From NCBI GenBank assembly GCA_003252455.1, contig QKED01000044.1:1-64000 (forward strand): a DNA stretch of 64,000 bases. Reading direction: 5' to 3'. Source of the stretch: Gammaproteobacteria bacterium. Its GTDB lineage: Bacteria; Pseudomonadota; Gammaproteobacteria; Thiohalomonadales; Thiohalomonadaceae. Below, in pieces: positions 27,974-36,763 of this stretch. Position 1 is the first letter of the stretch. Each line of letters begins with the position of its first letter. The notes under the pieces are model-generated. The model saw nothing but the letters and a program-made list of their open reading frames with translations, was not told the DNA's origin and did not search any database. A program made the translations under genes and the position numbers.

Positions 27974-29007
27974 CAGACAAGTTCCTCCCAGCGCAGGGTC
28001 GCGCCCTGTGTCATGGCGCGGGTCAGGCAGCGCCCCACCACGGCCTCCAGCTCGGCGGGAGGGATGCCGTCACCCGGGCGCATCAGGGTCAGGTCCTCGA
28101 CGCTGAGGGGCACCCCGGCGGCCACATCCCGCGCCAGGGTGACGCTGCGCCGCGCGGCGATACGCACCTCCAGCTCCGGGCCCGTGGGTCGCTTGTCGGC
28201 GTTGCCGAGCACGCGGTCCGTATCGTGGATCGCCCGCACCATCTGCGCCAGTTCGTCGGGTTCGAGCGAGGCGGCGTGGTCCGGCCCCGGCAGGCCACGG
28301 TCGAGGGTGAAGTGCTTTTCGAACACCACCGCCCCCAGGGCCCGCGCCAACGGCGCGACGAAGGTCCCGGCGGTGTGGTCCGAGTAGCCCACCGGCAGGC
28401 CGAAGCGCGTCGCTAGGGTCTGCATGGCACGCAGGTTCACATCGTGCAGCGGGGTCGGGTAGTTGGAGGTGCAGTGCAGCAGGGTCAGTACCCCCTGCAA
28501 CGGCGCGCTGTGACCCTGTTCAGCACGCACGGACTCGATCAACCTAACCGCCTCCGCCACCTCCTCCAGGTCGGCCATGCCGGTGGAGAGGATCATCGGC
28601 AGCCCCTTGGCGGCGAGATAGCGCAGGAAGGGGGCGTTGGTCAGCTCCCCCGAGGGGACCTTGAGCCGTTGGCAACCCATGGCGATGAGAAAGTCCGCCG
28701 ACTCCTCGTCGAACGGGGTGGAGAGAAACTCGATCCCCTGGTCACGACAGTGCTCGGCGAGGCGATGGTGGGCGGCATCCGACAGCTCCAGCGCCTTGAG
28801 CATGGCGAACTGGTCGCCCTCACCCGTCTGCGCCTCCTGATAGGCCGCCTTCTTCGCCGCGCGGGTGACCAGCCGCTCCGCCTTGAAGGTCTGGAACTTG
28901 ACCGCGTCGGCCCCCGCGGCGACAGCGGCGTCGATCAGCTCGAAGGCCAGCTGTTCCGAGCCGTTATGGTTCACGCCGGCCTCGGCGATGATGTAGCAGG
29001 GGTTCAT
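27973..29007 (-). CDS. legI: Nonulosonic acid synthase (LegI/NeuB-like)
   Basis: 344 aa, starting at the ATG at 29007 that overlaps the legF stop as ATGA. The NeuB TIM barrel (about 1-270) begins YIIAEAGVNHNGS and contains KFQTFKAERL, STPFDEESADFL and GYSDHTAGT. A C-terminal SAF/antifreeze-like domain (about 285-344, RSVTLARDVAAGVPLS) completes it. It condenses PEP with a 6-carbon amino sugar to a 9-carbon nonulosonate. Together with legB/C/H/G, legionaminic-type substrate is more likely than sialic acid. Confidence 0.92.
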   Translation of the reverse strand: MNPCYIIAEAGVNHNGSEQLAFELIDAAVAAGADAVKFQTFKAERLVTRAAKKAAYQEAQTGEGDQFAMLKALELSDAAHHRLAEHCRDQGIEFLSTPFDEESADFLIAMGCQRLKVPSGELTNAPFLRYLAAKGLPMILSTGMADLEEVAEAVRLIESVRAEQGHSAPLQGVLTLLHCTSNYPTPLHDVNLRAMQTLATRFGLPVGYSDHTAGTFVAPLARALGAVVFEKHFTLDRGLPGPDHAASLEPDELAQMVRAIHDTDRVLGNADKRPTGPELEVRIAARRSVTLARDVAAGVPLSVEDLTLMRPGDGIPPAELEAVVGRCLTRAMTQGATLRWEELV

Positions 29008-29723
29008 GCCTGACCCTCCAACTTGGGGACCCACTCAGGATGCCGACTGCAGAGATATTCGAGATAGTCGATATCTTCCATAGTGTCGATGTCCACAGAG
29101 CGCTGCATCGGCATCACCCAGCCACGCGTCCCCTCGGGCAGCAGAGTGCGCTCACGGAGAAAGGCCTCGGTCGGGACCAGATAGAGCGCCCCGTTGGGAC
29201 GGTAGGTCGGCGGTGCGTCCTGGCGCCTGCGTGGACGCTCCTGTTCGGGGAACAGTGGAGAGACGGCGCCCTCCGTGTCCATGCACAGCAGCCAGTAGGG
29301 CGGCTCCTCGCTCGGGCAGACGGCGATCACCCCGGGGGCTCCGGTGGCGCACAGCAGCTCCACGGCTGCGTCTATGTCCGCCGCAGTGCGTAACGGCGAG
29401 GTGGGCTGGAGCAGGAGTACCAGGTCGTAGCGCTGCTCCAGGGCCTCGATCGCGTGGGCGAGCACGTCGGTCGAGGTGGCGCTGTCCGTGGCCAGTTCGG
29501 CGGGACGCACGAAGGGCACCTCGCAGCCATAGCGGCGTGCCATGTCGATGATCGCCGCGTCGTCCGAGCTGAGGATGAGACGGTCGACCGTGCGTGCCCC
29601 ACGCGCGGCGGCGATGGTCCAGGCGATCAGCGGCAGGCCGCAGACCGGGCGGATGTTCTTCCCTGGCACCCCCTTGGAGCCGCCCCGTGCGGTGATCACC
29701 GCCAGCACACTCGGTTTAGTCAT
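29004..29723 (-). CDS. legF: CMP-nonulosonate cytidylyltransferase (LegF/NeuA-like)
   Basis: 239 aa from the ATG at 29723; an in-frame ATG 5 codons upstream is possible, and the longer open frame is without homology. N-terminal ITARGGSKGVPGKNIRPVCG is the CMP-sugar synthetase signature; LLLQPTSPLRTAADID and VDIDTMEDIDYLEYL with metal-binding acidic residues follow. It activates the nonulosonate as the CMP-sugar used by a glycosyltransferase. The start overlaps the upstream glycosyltransferase stop by 8 bp. Confidence 0.92.
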   Translation of the reverse strand: MTKPSVLAVITARGGSKGVPGKNIRPVCGLPLIAWTIAAARGARTVDRLILSSDDAAIIDMARRYGCEVPFVRPAELATDSATSTDVLAHAIEALEQRYDLVLLLQPTSPLRTAADIDAAVELLCATGAPGVIAVCPSEEPPYWLLCMDTEGAVSPLFPEQERPRRRQDAPPTYRPNGALYLVPTEAFLRERTLLPEGTRGWVMPMQRSVDIDTMEDIDYLEYLCSRHPEWVPKLEGQA

Positions 29724-30939
29724 CAGCGCCTCCCGCATCACGCCCGAGCAGGCGGTCGATGAGGGCGAGTACCCGTTCGCCGGCGTCGCCGAGTCCCACC
29801 GGACCGAGCGCCTGCAACGAGGGGGGGCGGCGGGCGAGGATCGCGGCATCCAGTGCCTCCAGGTCCGGCACATCGGTGGCCAGCCCGAGTGAGGCGTAGG
29901 GTGGGTAATCCTCCGCCGCCACGGTGATGACGTCGCGACCGATGAGGGCGGCCTGCAGCCCCACGGTGGAGGTCTCCAAGAGCACGGTGTCACTGGCCCA
30001 GAGCACCGCCTCGATGGGGTAGGCGCTGCCGAGCAGGTGGGCGTAACAAAGGGAGTCGGGCAGCTCAAAGGGTCGGTTCGGGTGGGGGCGGATGGCGTAG
30101 CGGTGGCCGGGGTTGGCCGCGCAGAAGGCCTCCAGCCGTGCGATCACCGCTGCGTTCTGGACGAAGCGCTTGCCGCGCAAGGAGACATCCTGCGGCGTGC
30201 CGATCCAGGTGACCAGACGCTCACCCTCGGCCAGTCCCAGCTCACTGCGGATGGCGGCACCCGCCGCGCGCATCTGCTCGGTGAAGAGGCCGTCGAAGGC
30301 GGGGTTGCCGGTGACGTGCAGCTGCGTGCAGTCACACCCCGCCTGGCGCAGATGGTCCGCGACATACTGGGCGATGACACTGATGTGCTCGGCATAACCG
30401 GGGGCACAGAGGTAGCTCGCCTCGTGCTGCAGGAAGAGGTCGGAGACCGCCAGGCCGGTGATGCCGAGTTCGCGCGCGGCTCGCTGCAGGGCCAGCTCGG
30501 AGCGTGGACTGGTCGAGGTGACCACCAGGTCCGGGGCGGTCTGCTCCAGGTAGCGGCGCAGGGTCGCCTCGGGCTGGAAGGCGACCCGCCCCTGCTCGGT
30601 GATGCGACGCAGCGCCTCCGCCTCGCCGAGCTGTTCGATCAGATCGTGCATGCCAACGTGGAAGTAGGCCCGCGTCTCCTCCTCGCTCACGTCCGGGTGC
30701 CCGGAGTCGGGCAGGAAGGGTGCGAGCAGATCGAGACATGGGTGGAGGAGATAGGGCTCCAGCACCGTATAGCCGACGGCCTCGACCCCGGCGCGTTGAA
30801 AGGCGGCGCGGGCGGTGGTGAAACCGATGACGGTCAGCTCCACGTCCGCCGCCGCCTGCAGGGCGCGGGCGAGCGGGATGAGCGACTGCACATGGCCGCC
30901 GCCGTAGCAGGCGATGAGGATGCGGTAGGGTCGGCCCAT
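29716..30939 (-). CDS. GT-B-like glycosyltransferase, candidate nonulosonate transferase
   Basis: 407 aa from the ATG at 30939; the open frame upstream is a shadow of the next gene. The N-terminus RILIACYGGGHVQSLIPLARAL resembles MurG/2-epimerase-fold glycosyltransferases. Later blocks: VTSTSPRSELALQRAARELGI, a nucleotide-side ISVIAQYVADHL, and RYAIRPHPNRPF...DTVLLETSTVGLQAALIG, the acidic/Gly sugar-nucleotide site common in GT-B enzymes. I do not recognise a specific family. Its place directly before legF makes a CMP-nonulosonate transferase a reasonable guess. Confidence 0.75.
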   Translation of the reverse strand: MGRPYRILIACYGGGHVQSLIPLARALQAAADVELTVIGFTTARAAFQRAGVEAVGYTVLEPYLLHPCLDLLAPFLPDSGHPDVSEEETRAYFHVGMHDLIEQLGEAEALRRITEQGRVAFQPEATLRRYLEQTAPDLVVTSTSPRSELALQRAARELGITGLAVSDLFLQHEASYLCAPGYAEHISVIAQYVADHLRQAGCDCTQLHVTGNPAFDGLFTEQMRAAGAAIRSELGLAEGERLVTWIGTPQDVSLRGKRFVQNAAVIARLEAFCAANPGHRYAIRPHPNRPFELPDSLCYAHLLGSAYPIEAVLWASDTVLLETSTVGLQAALIGRDVITVAAEDYPPYASLGLATDVPDLEALDAAILARRPPSLQALGPVGLGDAGERVLALIDRLLGRDAGGADD

Positions 30940-30944
30940 CGGCG

Positions 30945-32282
30945 TCACAGGTCGATGCGCTCGACCACGGTGCGCCCCATGAAGTCGTTGGCCGCGACGC
31001 CGATGGTGAGCACGTCGTCGAGCGGCAGGGTGTCGGCGTGGAAGGCGTAGTACCAACGCCCCGGCTCGGTGGCGAAGTCGAGGTTGTCGTGCAGGTAGCG
31101 CCTGGAGCGGGTCTGGATGGCGAGAAAGGGCTGGGGTCCGAACACCTCGCCCTGCACCACGTCCACCTGCAGATAGGGCACGTCGTCGCTGCTCGCCGGG
31201 ACCAGGGTCAGCCTCAGCTCCAGCGGCGGCTGCTCGCGATAGGGCGCGTCGACGTGGGCCTGGAACGCCTCGTCGGCCTGGCAGTACTCGACCCGTACCT
31301 CGGGATGGATCGCCTGGGCGTTGCGCAGCATCTCCTGCACGCTGTCGAGTTCGGGGCGCAGGTCGCGCCACTCGTGGCTGCAGAGCCCGACCAGCACCGT
31401 CTCCCCCTCGGCCGCCTTGGCGAAGGCGGCATCCATCTCCGCCTGGGTCATGTTGCCGATGCGGTTGCGCAGGTTGAGGGCGCGCCCGATGAGGCGGCGA
31501 CACTGCCCCGGCAGCTGATAGTCGTCGTGCGACGGGTGGTAGACCGACCAGTCGTGCGGCGCCTTGCGCCAGTTGCCGGAGCGACCGTTGCGGAAGTCAA
31601 TCGAGTTGTCGATATCCGTGGTGTCGGCGGTGGCCATGTTGGAGATGTCGAACGGGATGAACTGTTCGAGGAACCAGTGGCTGTCCGGGCGCTCGGCCTG
31701 GAAGCCGGCGCGGAAACAGGAGGGGAAGAAGCCCCGGTCGATGACCCGGCGGGATAGGATCTGGAAGATCTCGTCGCTGCGAAAGTAGTGGGTCGCGCAG
31801 CGGTGCGCCTCGCGGTAGGTCGACATGGGGTGGAAGTGCCACTCGATGCTGTCGCGGGCATAGGGCTGGGCGGCGAGCAACTCCACGTAGCGGTCGTGGA
31901 TGTTGTGATAGCCCATGTCGCGCTTGCGCGGATTGGTCTCGAAACCGACGTGGTCGAGGCAGAACCAGTTGAACACCCAGCCGTTGCCGTTGACGTCGGG
32001 CTGGCGCAGGCGATAGGCCTCGCCAGTCACCTCGGCGAGCATGCGGTCGATCTGGTCCCAGCTGCCCAGGGTGGAGACGCGGTGGGCGGAGAGGGCCTCC
32101 TGGATCAACGGTGTCTTGTCGCCGAAGTCGATCTCGCCGCGCTGCAGCCGCTCCAGGTTCTCCCGCGACGGCAGCAGGTCGATGCCGAAGATCTCGCGCA
32201 GACGCTCGAAGGTGGCGCCGAGGGATTCGTAGAGCGGGCCCTCGGTGTCGATGGCGTGGACGATCTGGACGGTACCGGACAT
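30945..32282 (-). CDS. Uncharacterised protein with NodB-like polysaccharide deacetylase motifs
   Basis: 445 aa. A deacetylase-type layout is visible by eye: the start HAIDTEGP with D12, WHFHP with H149 and H151, CFRAGFQ with R191 (like the RxG/RxP motif), and GLCSHEWRDL further on. The C-terminal ~110 residues look like a beta-rich accessory domain. These fit the glycoside-hydrolase/deacetylase superfamily, but I know no characterised close relative. It lies 3 bp after the sulfotransferase and 5 bp before the glycosyltransferase, so it probably edits the glycan made here. Deacetylation is inference. Confidence 0.65.
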   Translation of the reverse strand: MSGTVQIVHAIDTEGPLYESLGATFERLREIFGIDLLPSRENLERLQRGEIDFGDKTPLIQEALSAHRVSTLGSWDQIDRMLAEVTGEAYRLRQPDVNGNGWVFNWFCLDHVGFETNPRKRDMGYHNIHDRYVELLAAQPYARDSIEWHFHPMSTYREAHRCATHYFRSDEIFQILSRRVIDRGFFPSCFRAGFQAERPDSHWFLEQFIPFDISNMATADTTDIDNSIDFRNGRSGNWRKAPHDWSVYHPSHDDYQLPGQCRRLIGRALNLRNRIGNMTQAEMDAAFAKAAEGETVLVGLCSHEWRDLRPELDSVQEMLRNAQAIHPEVRVEYCQADEAFQAHVDAPYREQPPLELRLTLVPASSDDVPYLQVDVVQGEVFGPQPFLAIQTRSRRYLHDNLDFATEPGRWYYAFHADTLPLDDVLTIGVAANDFMGRTVVERIDL

Positions 32283-32285
32283 GGC

Positions 32286-33341
32286 TCACTCCTGCTCCGC
32301 GTTCACTGCGTAGCGCTCGGGGAAGACGATCTTCATCTCGTGGGTGTAGGGGTCGGAGCGGTAGCCCTCGGCCCCCTGCCCGGTCTGCAGCCAGTGGTGC
32401 AGGCGCCCGCGCAGGAAGTCGTCGTCGATCAGGGCGAAAGCGGCGGCCCACTCCTCGGCACTCGGGTCGGACACCGATGCGGTGTAGCCGTAGCGGCTCA
32501 GCCAGGGTTGGGTGACCAGCTCGATGAGCAGCAGCTCGGCGCGGCTGAGGTGTTCGGGCCAGCGCGACCTGCCATCGGGCCAGCGGTCGTAGTTGACGCC
32601 GTGGGAGGTGTTGCTGGCCCAATCCTCGCCCTCGGCGTGCAGCTTGGCCGGGTCGAACATGGCCGGGTCGGGCGTGAGGTCGAGGAAGGCCTGCAGCTCA
32701 GCGATGAGCGGCTCGGGGCGCTGGGCGAGCTCCTCGGCACGCACCACCATCACCCGCTCGCGGTAAGCGGGGTCGAGGTCGTGCATCGCCTCCATCGCCC
32801 CCCGGCAGTTGAAGGCGGCGTCCAGGTAGGTGTTGCCGGGCTCGAAGGTCATCAGCTTGTAGGAGGTGGTGACGTCACGTGGGTCGCGCAGGATGTGCAC
32901 CACACGCCCGTTGGGGAACATGTCGAGAAAGGCGGGGATGCCGGACCACTGCACGGCGAGCTTCTCCACCCAGCGCACCGACCCATCTTCACCCTTGCAC
33001 AGCAGCTCGCGCATCAGCAGGTCGTAGAGCAGCGCGTAGGAGGGTTCGGGGTGGGCGTCGGCGGCACGCAGCACCGCCGCCACATCCAGGTCGAGTTCCC
33101 AACGCACGGCGACGCGGCGGGCCGTCTCCTCCACCAGGCGTCGGCGGTTGTCCGCCTGCGCCATGTCGCCGTAGCGCAGCAGGCAGAAGCGGATGAACTT
33201 CACCGTCGAGGAGGCGGCGCGCAGGCTCGGGTGGGCGCCGAGCAGGGCGGCCATGAAGGTGGTGCCGGAGCGGTAGACGCCGGAGACCAGGATCGGGCGG
33301 CTGTCGCATACCTGACCGATGGAGGCATCGCCACTGCTCAT
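32286..33341 (-). CDS. PAPS-dependent sulfotransferase
   Basis: 351 aa from the ATG at 33341 (ATGA overlap with the methyltransferase stop). The 5'-phosphosulfate-binding loop is VSGVYRSGTTFMAALLGAHP around residues 19-38. The 3'-phosphate-binding segment is VVHILRDPRDVTTSYK. These are the two hallmarks of Sulfotransfer_1/3 enzymes. No signal peptide, so it acts in the cytoplasm on a lipid-linked sugar or nucleotide sugar. In context it predicts a sulfated surface glycan. Confidence 0.88.
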   Translation of the reverse strand: MSSGDASIGQVCDSRPILVSGVYRSGTTFMAALLGAHPSLRAASSTVKFIRFCLLRYGDMAQADNRRRLVEETARRVAVRWELDLDVAAVLRAADAHPEPSYALLYDLLMRELLCKGEDGSVRWVEKLAVQWSGIPAFLDMFPNGRVVHILRDPRDVTTSYKLMTFEPGNTYLDAAFNCRGAMEAMHDLDPAYRERVMVVRAEELAQRPEPLIAELQAFLDLTPDPAMFDPAKLHAEGEDWASNTSHGVNYDRWPDGRSRWPEHLSRAELLLIELVTQPWLSRYGYTASVSDPSAEEWAAAFALIDDDFLRGRLHHWLQTGQGAEGYRSDPYTHEMKIVFPERYAVNAEQE

Positions 33342-34123
33342 GCCCTGCCCTCCTGCTCGCGGAAGGTGCGTGAGTAGGCGTCGGCACAGGGCGCCAGGGG
33401 CTGCCAACGCTCACCGCGCTCGAAGATGAGGAAGTACTCGTAGAAGCGCTCGGGGGCGTCGCTCTGGTAGTTCCAGGCGGCGAAGTCACCACGCCGGGGG
33501 AAGTAGTAGGCCTGCAGCAGGCGATGCCCCTGCCCCTCCATCTGGACGATGAGACCCAGGGTATCGGTGAAGTGGTTGGGGTGGCCCTTGCCCCGGGCAC
33601 CGATCTCCGCCGCCAGCGCCTGCGCATCGTCGGCCGCGTAGTGCTGGTGCTTGCCGGTGACGTAGAGGCGTGCCCCGGGACGGGTGACGCGCAGGAACTC
33701 GCCCATCGCCTCGTGCTGGTAGGTGGCGTCGAAGGTGGCCAGGCAGACCAGGTTGTCGAAGCTGGCGTCATCGAACGGCAGGCGCTCCGCCGTCGACTCC
33801 TCGATGCGCTCGACCCAGGCTGTCCCGGCCCACTGCTCGCGCGCCGCCTCCACCATGGCGGCGGAGATGTCGATGCCGCTTACGCGCAGGCTGTGCTGCT
33901 GGTAGAGGGGGAACATGCGACCCCAGGCACAACCAACGTCGAGCAGGCTGCCCGTGCGGAACGGGGTGGCGGCAAAGACGCGCTCGTAGACCTCGTCGTC
34001 CTCGGTGCGTGCGTCACCCTGCACCACCGCGCTGTCGCCGCTGCCCGCCTCGGCCACGCGGGCGCGCCAATACTCCACGTACTTCTCGTTCCAGTAGGCC
34101 TTGCGTGGGTCTTCACTGCTCAT
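33338..34123 (-). CDS. SAM-dependent methyltransferase (class I)
   Basis: 261 aa. Rossmann-type motif I LLDVGCAWGRMFPLY (about 59-73), motif II GIDISAAMVEAAR, and the acidic SFDNLVCLATFDATYQHEAMGEFLRVTRPGARLYVTG block of Methyltransf_11 proteins. Position between the amidotransferase trio and the sulfotransferase suggests a sugar methyltransferase. In Legionella and Campylobacter the acetimidoyl group of legionaminic acid can be N-methylated, so that substrate is a possibility, not shown. Confidence 0.85.
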   Translation of the reverse strand: MSSEDPRKAYWNEKYVEYWRARVAEAGSGDSAVVQGDARTEDDEVYERVFAATPFRTGSLLDVGCAWGRMFPLYQQHSLRVSGIDISAAMVEAAREQWAGTAWVERIEESTAERLPFDDASFDNLVCLATFDATYQHEAMGEFLRVTRPGARLYVTGKHQHYAADDAQALAAEIGARGKGHPNHFTDTLGLIVQMEGQGHRLLQAYYFPRRGDFAAWNYQSDAPERFYEYFLIFERGERWQPLAPCADAYSRTFREQEGRA

Positions 34124-34138
34124 GCTCGAATACCGTCC

Positions 34139-35371
34139 TTACTCTGCGGTCCAGATCGGAGAGTCTTGCCAGATCGGCTGACGCAGTTGCCAGCCGTCGC
34201 CGGTCTGGCGCCAGAGGTGCGGGGTGCGCGCCTCCTCGATCACCTCGTGGAACTGCTCCTCGGTCAGGTCCATGTAGCGCAGGCAGGCGTCGAGGTACTG
34301 GCGCGGATACTCGCCGTCGTAGCGCCGGATGAGGGCGATCCCCTCCTCGCGGGTGATGTCGCCGTTGCGGATCTCCTGCGCCGAGTCGTAGGTCGCGCGA
34401 CCCAGGCCGAACTTGGTGTGGGTGGTGTAGTAGTGCAGCCAGTCGATCTTGTCGTCGAGCGAGCTGTACTTGCTGTAACTCCCCTCGGTGCGGTGCCAGT
34501 TGGGCATGAAGCCGGTGTTCTCCACCGAGAAGTAGTAGGTCTCCTGCGGGTGCCAGCGCAGGTAGTAGCCGAGGTAGTGCACCTCGGTGCCGGTCTTCTC
34601 CAGACGATAGGGGTCGATGGGCAGGTAGGCCTCCAGGTCGGCCAGGGTGAACTGGTAGCGCTCCATCAGTTCACGCGCGCTGACGCCGCCGAGGTAGAGG
34701 TCGTCGAGCCGCGACTCGGCGCTGTAGTACTTGGGGTCGCGCGTGGGCTTCTCGTTGTCGGCGATGGCGTTGCCGTACTCCGCCTCGTTCTCGCCGAAGA
34801 CCACCAGCGGGATGTCGAGCAGGGCCGACATCTTCGGCGCCAGATTCTTCTGCCCGAGGATGAAGGGCTGGAACGGGTGGCAGAGGTTGACGAAGGCCTG
34901 CTGGGTGAGGATGCGGTGGACCCGGCGATTCTGGTTGTAGGTGTAGTTGGCGAAGCCCGCCTCCAGCCAGCGGTCGAAGTTGTAGCGCCCGATGCCGTTG
35001 TAGATCGCCGGCGGCCAGGTGACCAGGATCGGGTTCATGCCGTACTTGTACTTGAGCAGGTGGGCGGCCATGACGCTGTCCTTGCCGCCGCTGCCCGGCA
35101 CCACCACGTCGTAGCGCCCGTCGTTGCGGCGGAAGCGGTCGCACAGCTCGCGCAGCTGCTCCTCGCGTGAGGCCCAGTCGATCTGCTTCTTCTTCTCGGC
35201 GAAGTTGCACGCGTCGCAGACACCGTTTTCATCGAAGTAGATGGGGCGCTTCTTCTCCCCCTTCACGTTCCTGAACTCCACCGTCGACGAGGGACGCTGG
35301 TTGCTCATGGTGCACTTCTTGCAGAACTTGATCTCCAGTGGGAGACCGTATTTGCCGAACTCTTCGCTCAT
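34139..35371 (-). CDS. N-acetyl sugar amidotransferase (PseA/WbpG-like)
   Basis: 410 aa. Zinc-type cysteines near the N-terminus (KFCKKCTMSNQRP, CDACNF) and a PP-loop ATPase motif VPGSGGKDS (about 91-99) identify the PseA/WbpG/LegX family. These convert a sugar acetamido group to an acetamidino group with ATP and ammonia from a HisH/HisF-like pair. Both partners follow immediately upstream. The ELxPYxW-like LVTWPPAIYN segment is also typical. Confidence 0.9.
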   Translation of the reverse strand: MSEEFGKYGLPLEIKFCKKCTMSNQRPSSTVEFRNVKGEKKRPIYFDENGVCDACNFAEKKKQIDWASREEQLRELCDRFRRNDGRYDVVVPGSGGKDSVMAAHLLKYKYGMNPILVTWPPAIYNGIGRYNFDRWLEAGFANYTYNQNRRVHRILTQQAFVNLCHPFQPFILGQKNLAPKMSALLDIPLVVFGENEAEYGNAIADNEKPTRDPKYYSAESRLDDLYLGGVSARELMERYQFTLADLEAYLPIDPYRLEKTGTEVHYLGYYLRWHPQETYYFSVENTGFMPNWHRTEGSYSKYSSLDDKIDWLHYYTTHTKFGLGRATYDSAQEIRNGDITREEGIALIRRYDGEYPRQYLDACLRYMDLTEEQFHEVIEEARTPHLWRQTGDGWQLRQPIWQDSPIWTAE

Positions 35372-35378
35372 ACCGACC

Positions 35379-35987
35379 TCACAACTCGATGAAATTCTTC
35401 AGCAGGCGGATGCCGTGCTCGCGGCTCTTCTCGGGGTGGAACTGCACCCCGTAGAGGTCACCCTTGCTCACTGCCGAGACGAAGCGGTGGCCGCCATGGC
35501 TGGAGAGGGCGCAGACGTCGGTGTAGTTGACGAACTCGTAGGAGTGCATGAAGTAGAACTCCGCCTCCGGGTCGATGCCGGCGAACAGCGGGCTCTCCTT
35601 GATCGGCTCGATACGGTTGAAGCCGATGTGTGGCACTGGTGCCTTGCAGCGCATCAGCCGCACCTCGCCATCGATGAGGTCGAAGCCGGCCGTCTCGCCA
35701 AACTCGAAACCGAGGCTGGCGAGCATCTGCATGCCGAGGCAGATGCCCAGCGTCGGTCTGCTCTGTGCCGCCTGACGGATCGGCTCCTCCAGCCCGTTGG
35801 CGCGGATACCCTCCATCACCTCGTGGAAGCTGCCTACCCCGGGCAGGACGTAGTGAGAGACACCGTCGAACTCGTCTGCCGTGCGGATCAGCTTCACCTC
35901 GGCCCCGGCGGCGATGAGCGCCCGGCGCACGCTCTCGACGTTACCGACCGAACCGAAGTCGATCAGGCCTACCTGCTGCGCCATCAT
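35379..35987 (-). CDS. hisH: HisH-like glutamine amidotransferase subunit
   Basis: 202 aa from the first of two consecutive ATGs (ATGA overlap with the hisF-like stop). Class I glutaminase triad: C83 in GICLGMQML, with His and Glu in GVQFHPEKS near the C-terminus. LPGVGSFHEVM and FMHSYEF are standard. The partner genes and the PseA-like enzyme indicate it supplies ammonia for sugar amidination, like HisH2 of P. aeruginosa B-band clusters, and not for histidine synthesis. Confidence 0.9.
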   Translation of the reverse strand: MMAQQVGLIDFGSVGNVESVRRALIAAGAEVKLIRTADEFDGVSHYVLPGVGSFHEVMEGIRANGLEEPIRQAAQSRPTLGICLGMQMLASLGFEFGETAGFDLIDGEVRLMRCKAPVPHIGFNRIEPIKESPLFAGIDPEAEFYFMHSYEFVNYTDVCALSSHGGHRFVSAVSKGDLYGVQFHPEKSREHGIRLLKNFIEL

Positions 35988-36742
35988 GCCACCTGCCCTG
36001 CGTCTTGGTTGAGTTCGGCTGCGAGCCGGGTCTTGATCGCGGCCACATCGCACAGGTCGTAGTGCAGCAGACTGGCCACCGCCACCGCGTCCGGGCGGGC
36101 CGCCTTGGCCATCTCGACGATGTGCTCGACCGAGCCGGCCCCGCTGGCCGCCACCACCGGGACCTGGGCCCGCTGCTTCACCTCGCCGATGAGGTCGATG
36201 TCGAAGCCGGCCTGGCGCCCATCCTGGTCCACCGACTGGATCAGCAACTCGCCCGCGCCACGTTCCTGCGCCTCCTGCACCCATTCGAGCACATCCCGAC
36301 CGCTACGCTCGCGCCCACAGTCGGAGTAGCACTCCCAGTAGCCTTGCCAACGCTTGGCCTCGACGCTCACCACCACCGACTGGGCGCCGAACAGGCGCGC
36401 CGCGCGGTCGATGAGGCTGGCGTCGTGCTGCAGCGCATGGGTGTTGATCACCACCTTGTCCGCGCCGATGTGAAACAGCCGGGTCATGTCGTCGATGGTG
36501 CGGATACCGCCACCCACGGCGAAGGGGACGAAGAACTCCTGAGCGGTCGCCTCGATCTGCTCGAAGAGGATGCCGCGCTGGTAGAGCGAGGCGACTATGT
36601 CCATGTAGAAGATCTCGTCGACCCCCTGGGCATAGTACTTCCTGGCCAGCTCGTCGGGCCGGCCCATCTTGCGCAGCCCCTCGAAGTGGACGGGCTTGAC
36701 CACATGGGGTGGCTTGACGTCCAGTTTGGCAATTACTCGCAT
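35984..36742 (-). CDS. hisF: HisF-like ammonia-channelling subunit
   Basis: 252 aa from the ATG at 36742 (GAGAG upstream); a GTG two codons earlier is also open. A TIM barrel like HisF: AKLDVKPPHVV with the first catalytic Asp (D8), FAVGGGIRTIDD, ASGAGSVEHI. Where HisF has the second catalytic Asp (VAIDAKR) this protein has VSVEAKR, a Glu at residue 128. That argues against full imidazole-glycerol-phosphate synthase activity and for a dedicated role with the PseA-like amidotransferase. Confidence 0.87.
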   Translation of the reverse strand: MRVIAKLDVKPPHVVKPVHFEGLRKMGRPDELARKYYAQGVDEIFYMDIVASLYQRGILFEQIEATAQEFFVPFAVGGGIRTIDDMTRLFHIGADKVVINTHALQHDASLIDRAARLFGAQSVVVSVEAKRWQGYWECYSDCGRERSGRDVLEWVQEAQERGAGELLIQSVDQDGRQAGFDIDLIGEVKQRAQVPVVAASGAGSVEHIVEMAKAARPDAVAVASLLHYDLCDVAAIKTRLAAELNQDAGQVA

Positions 36743-36763
36743 CGACACTCTCTCGTTGTGCGC

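Noticed and set aside
35379-36742. hisH and hisF as histidine biosynthesis genes
   Set aside because: No other his genes are present, a PseA-like amidotransferase is adjacent, and the second catalytic Asp of HisF is Glu.
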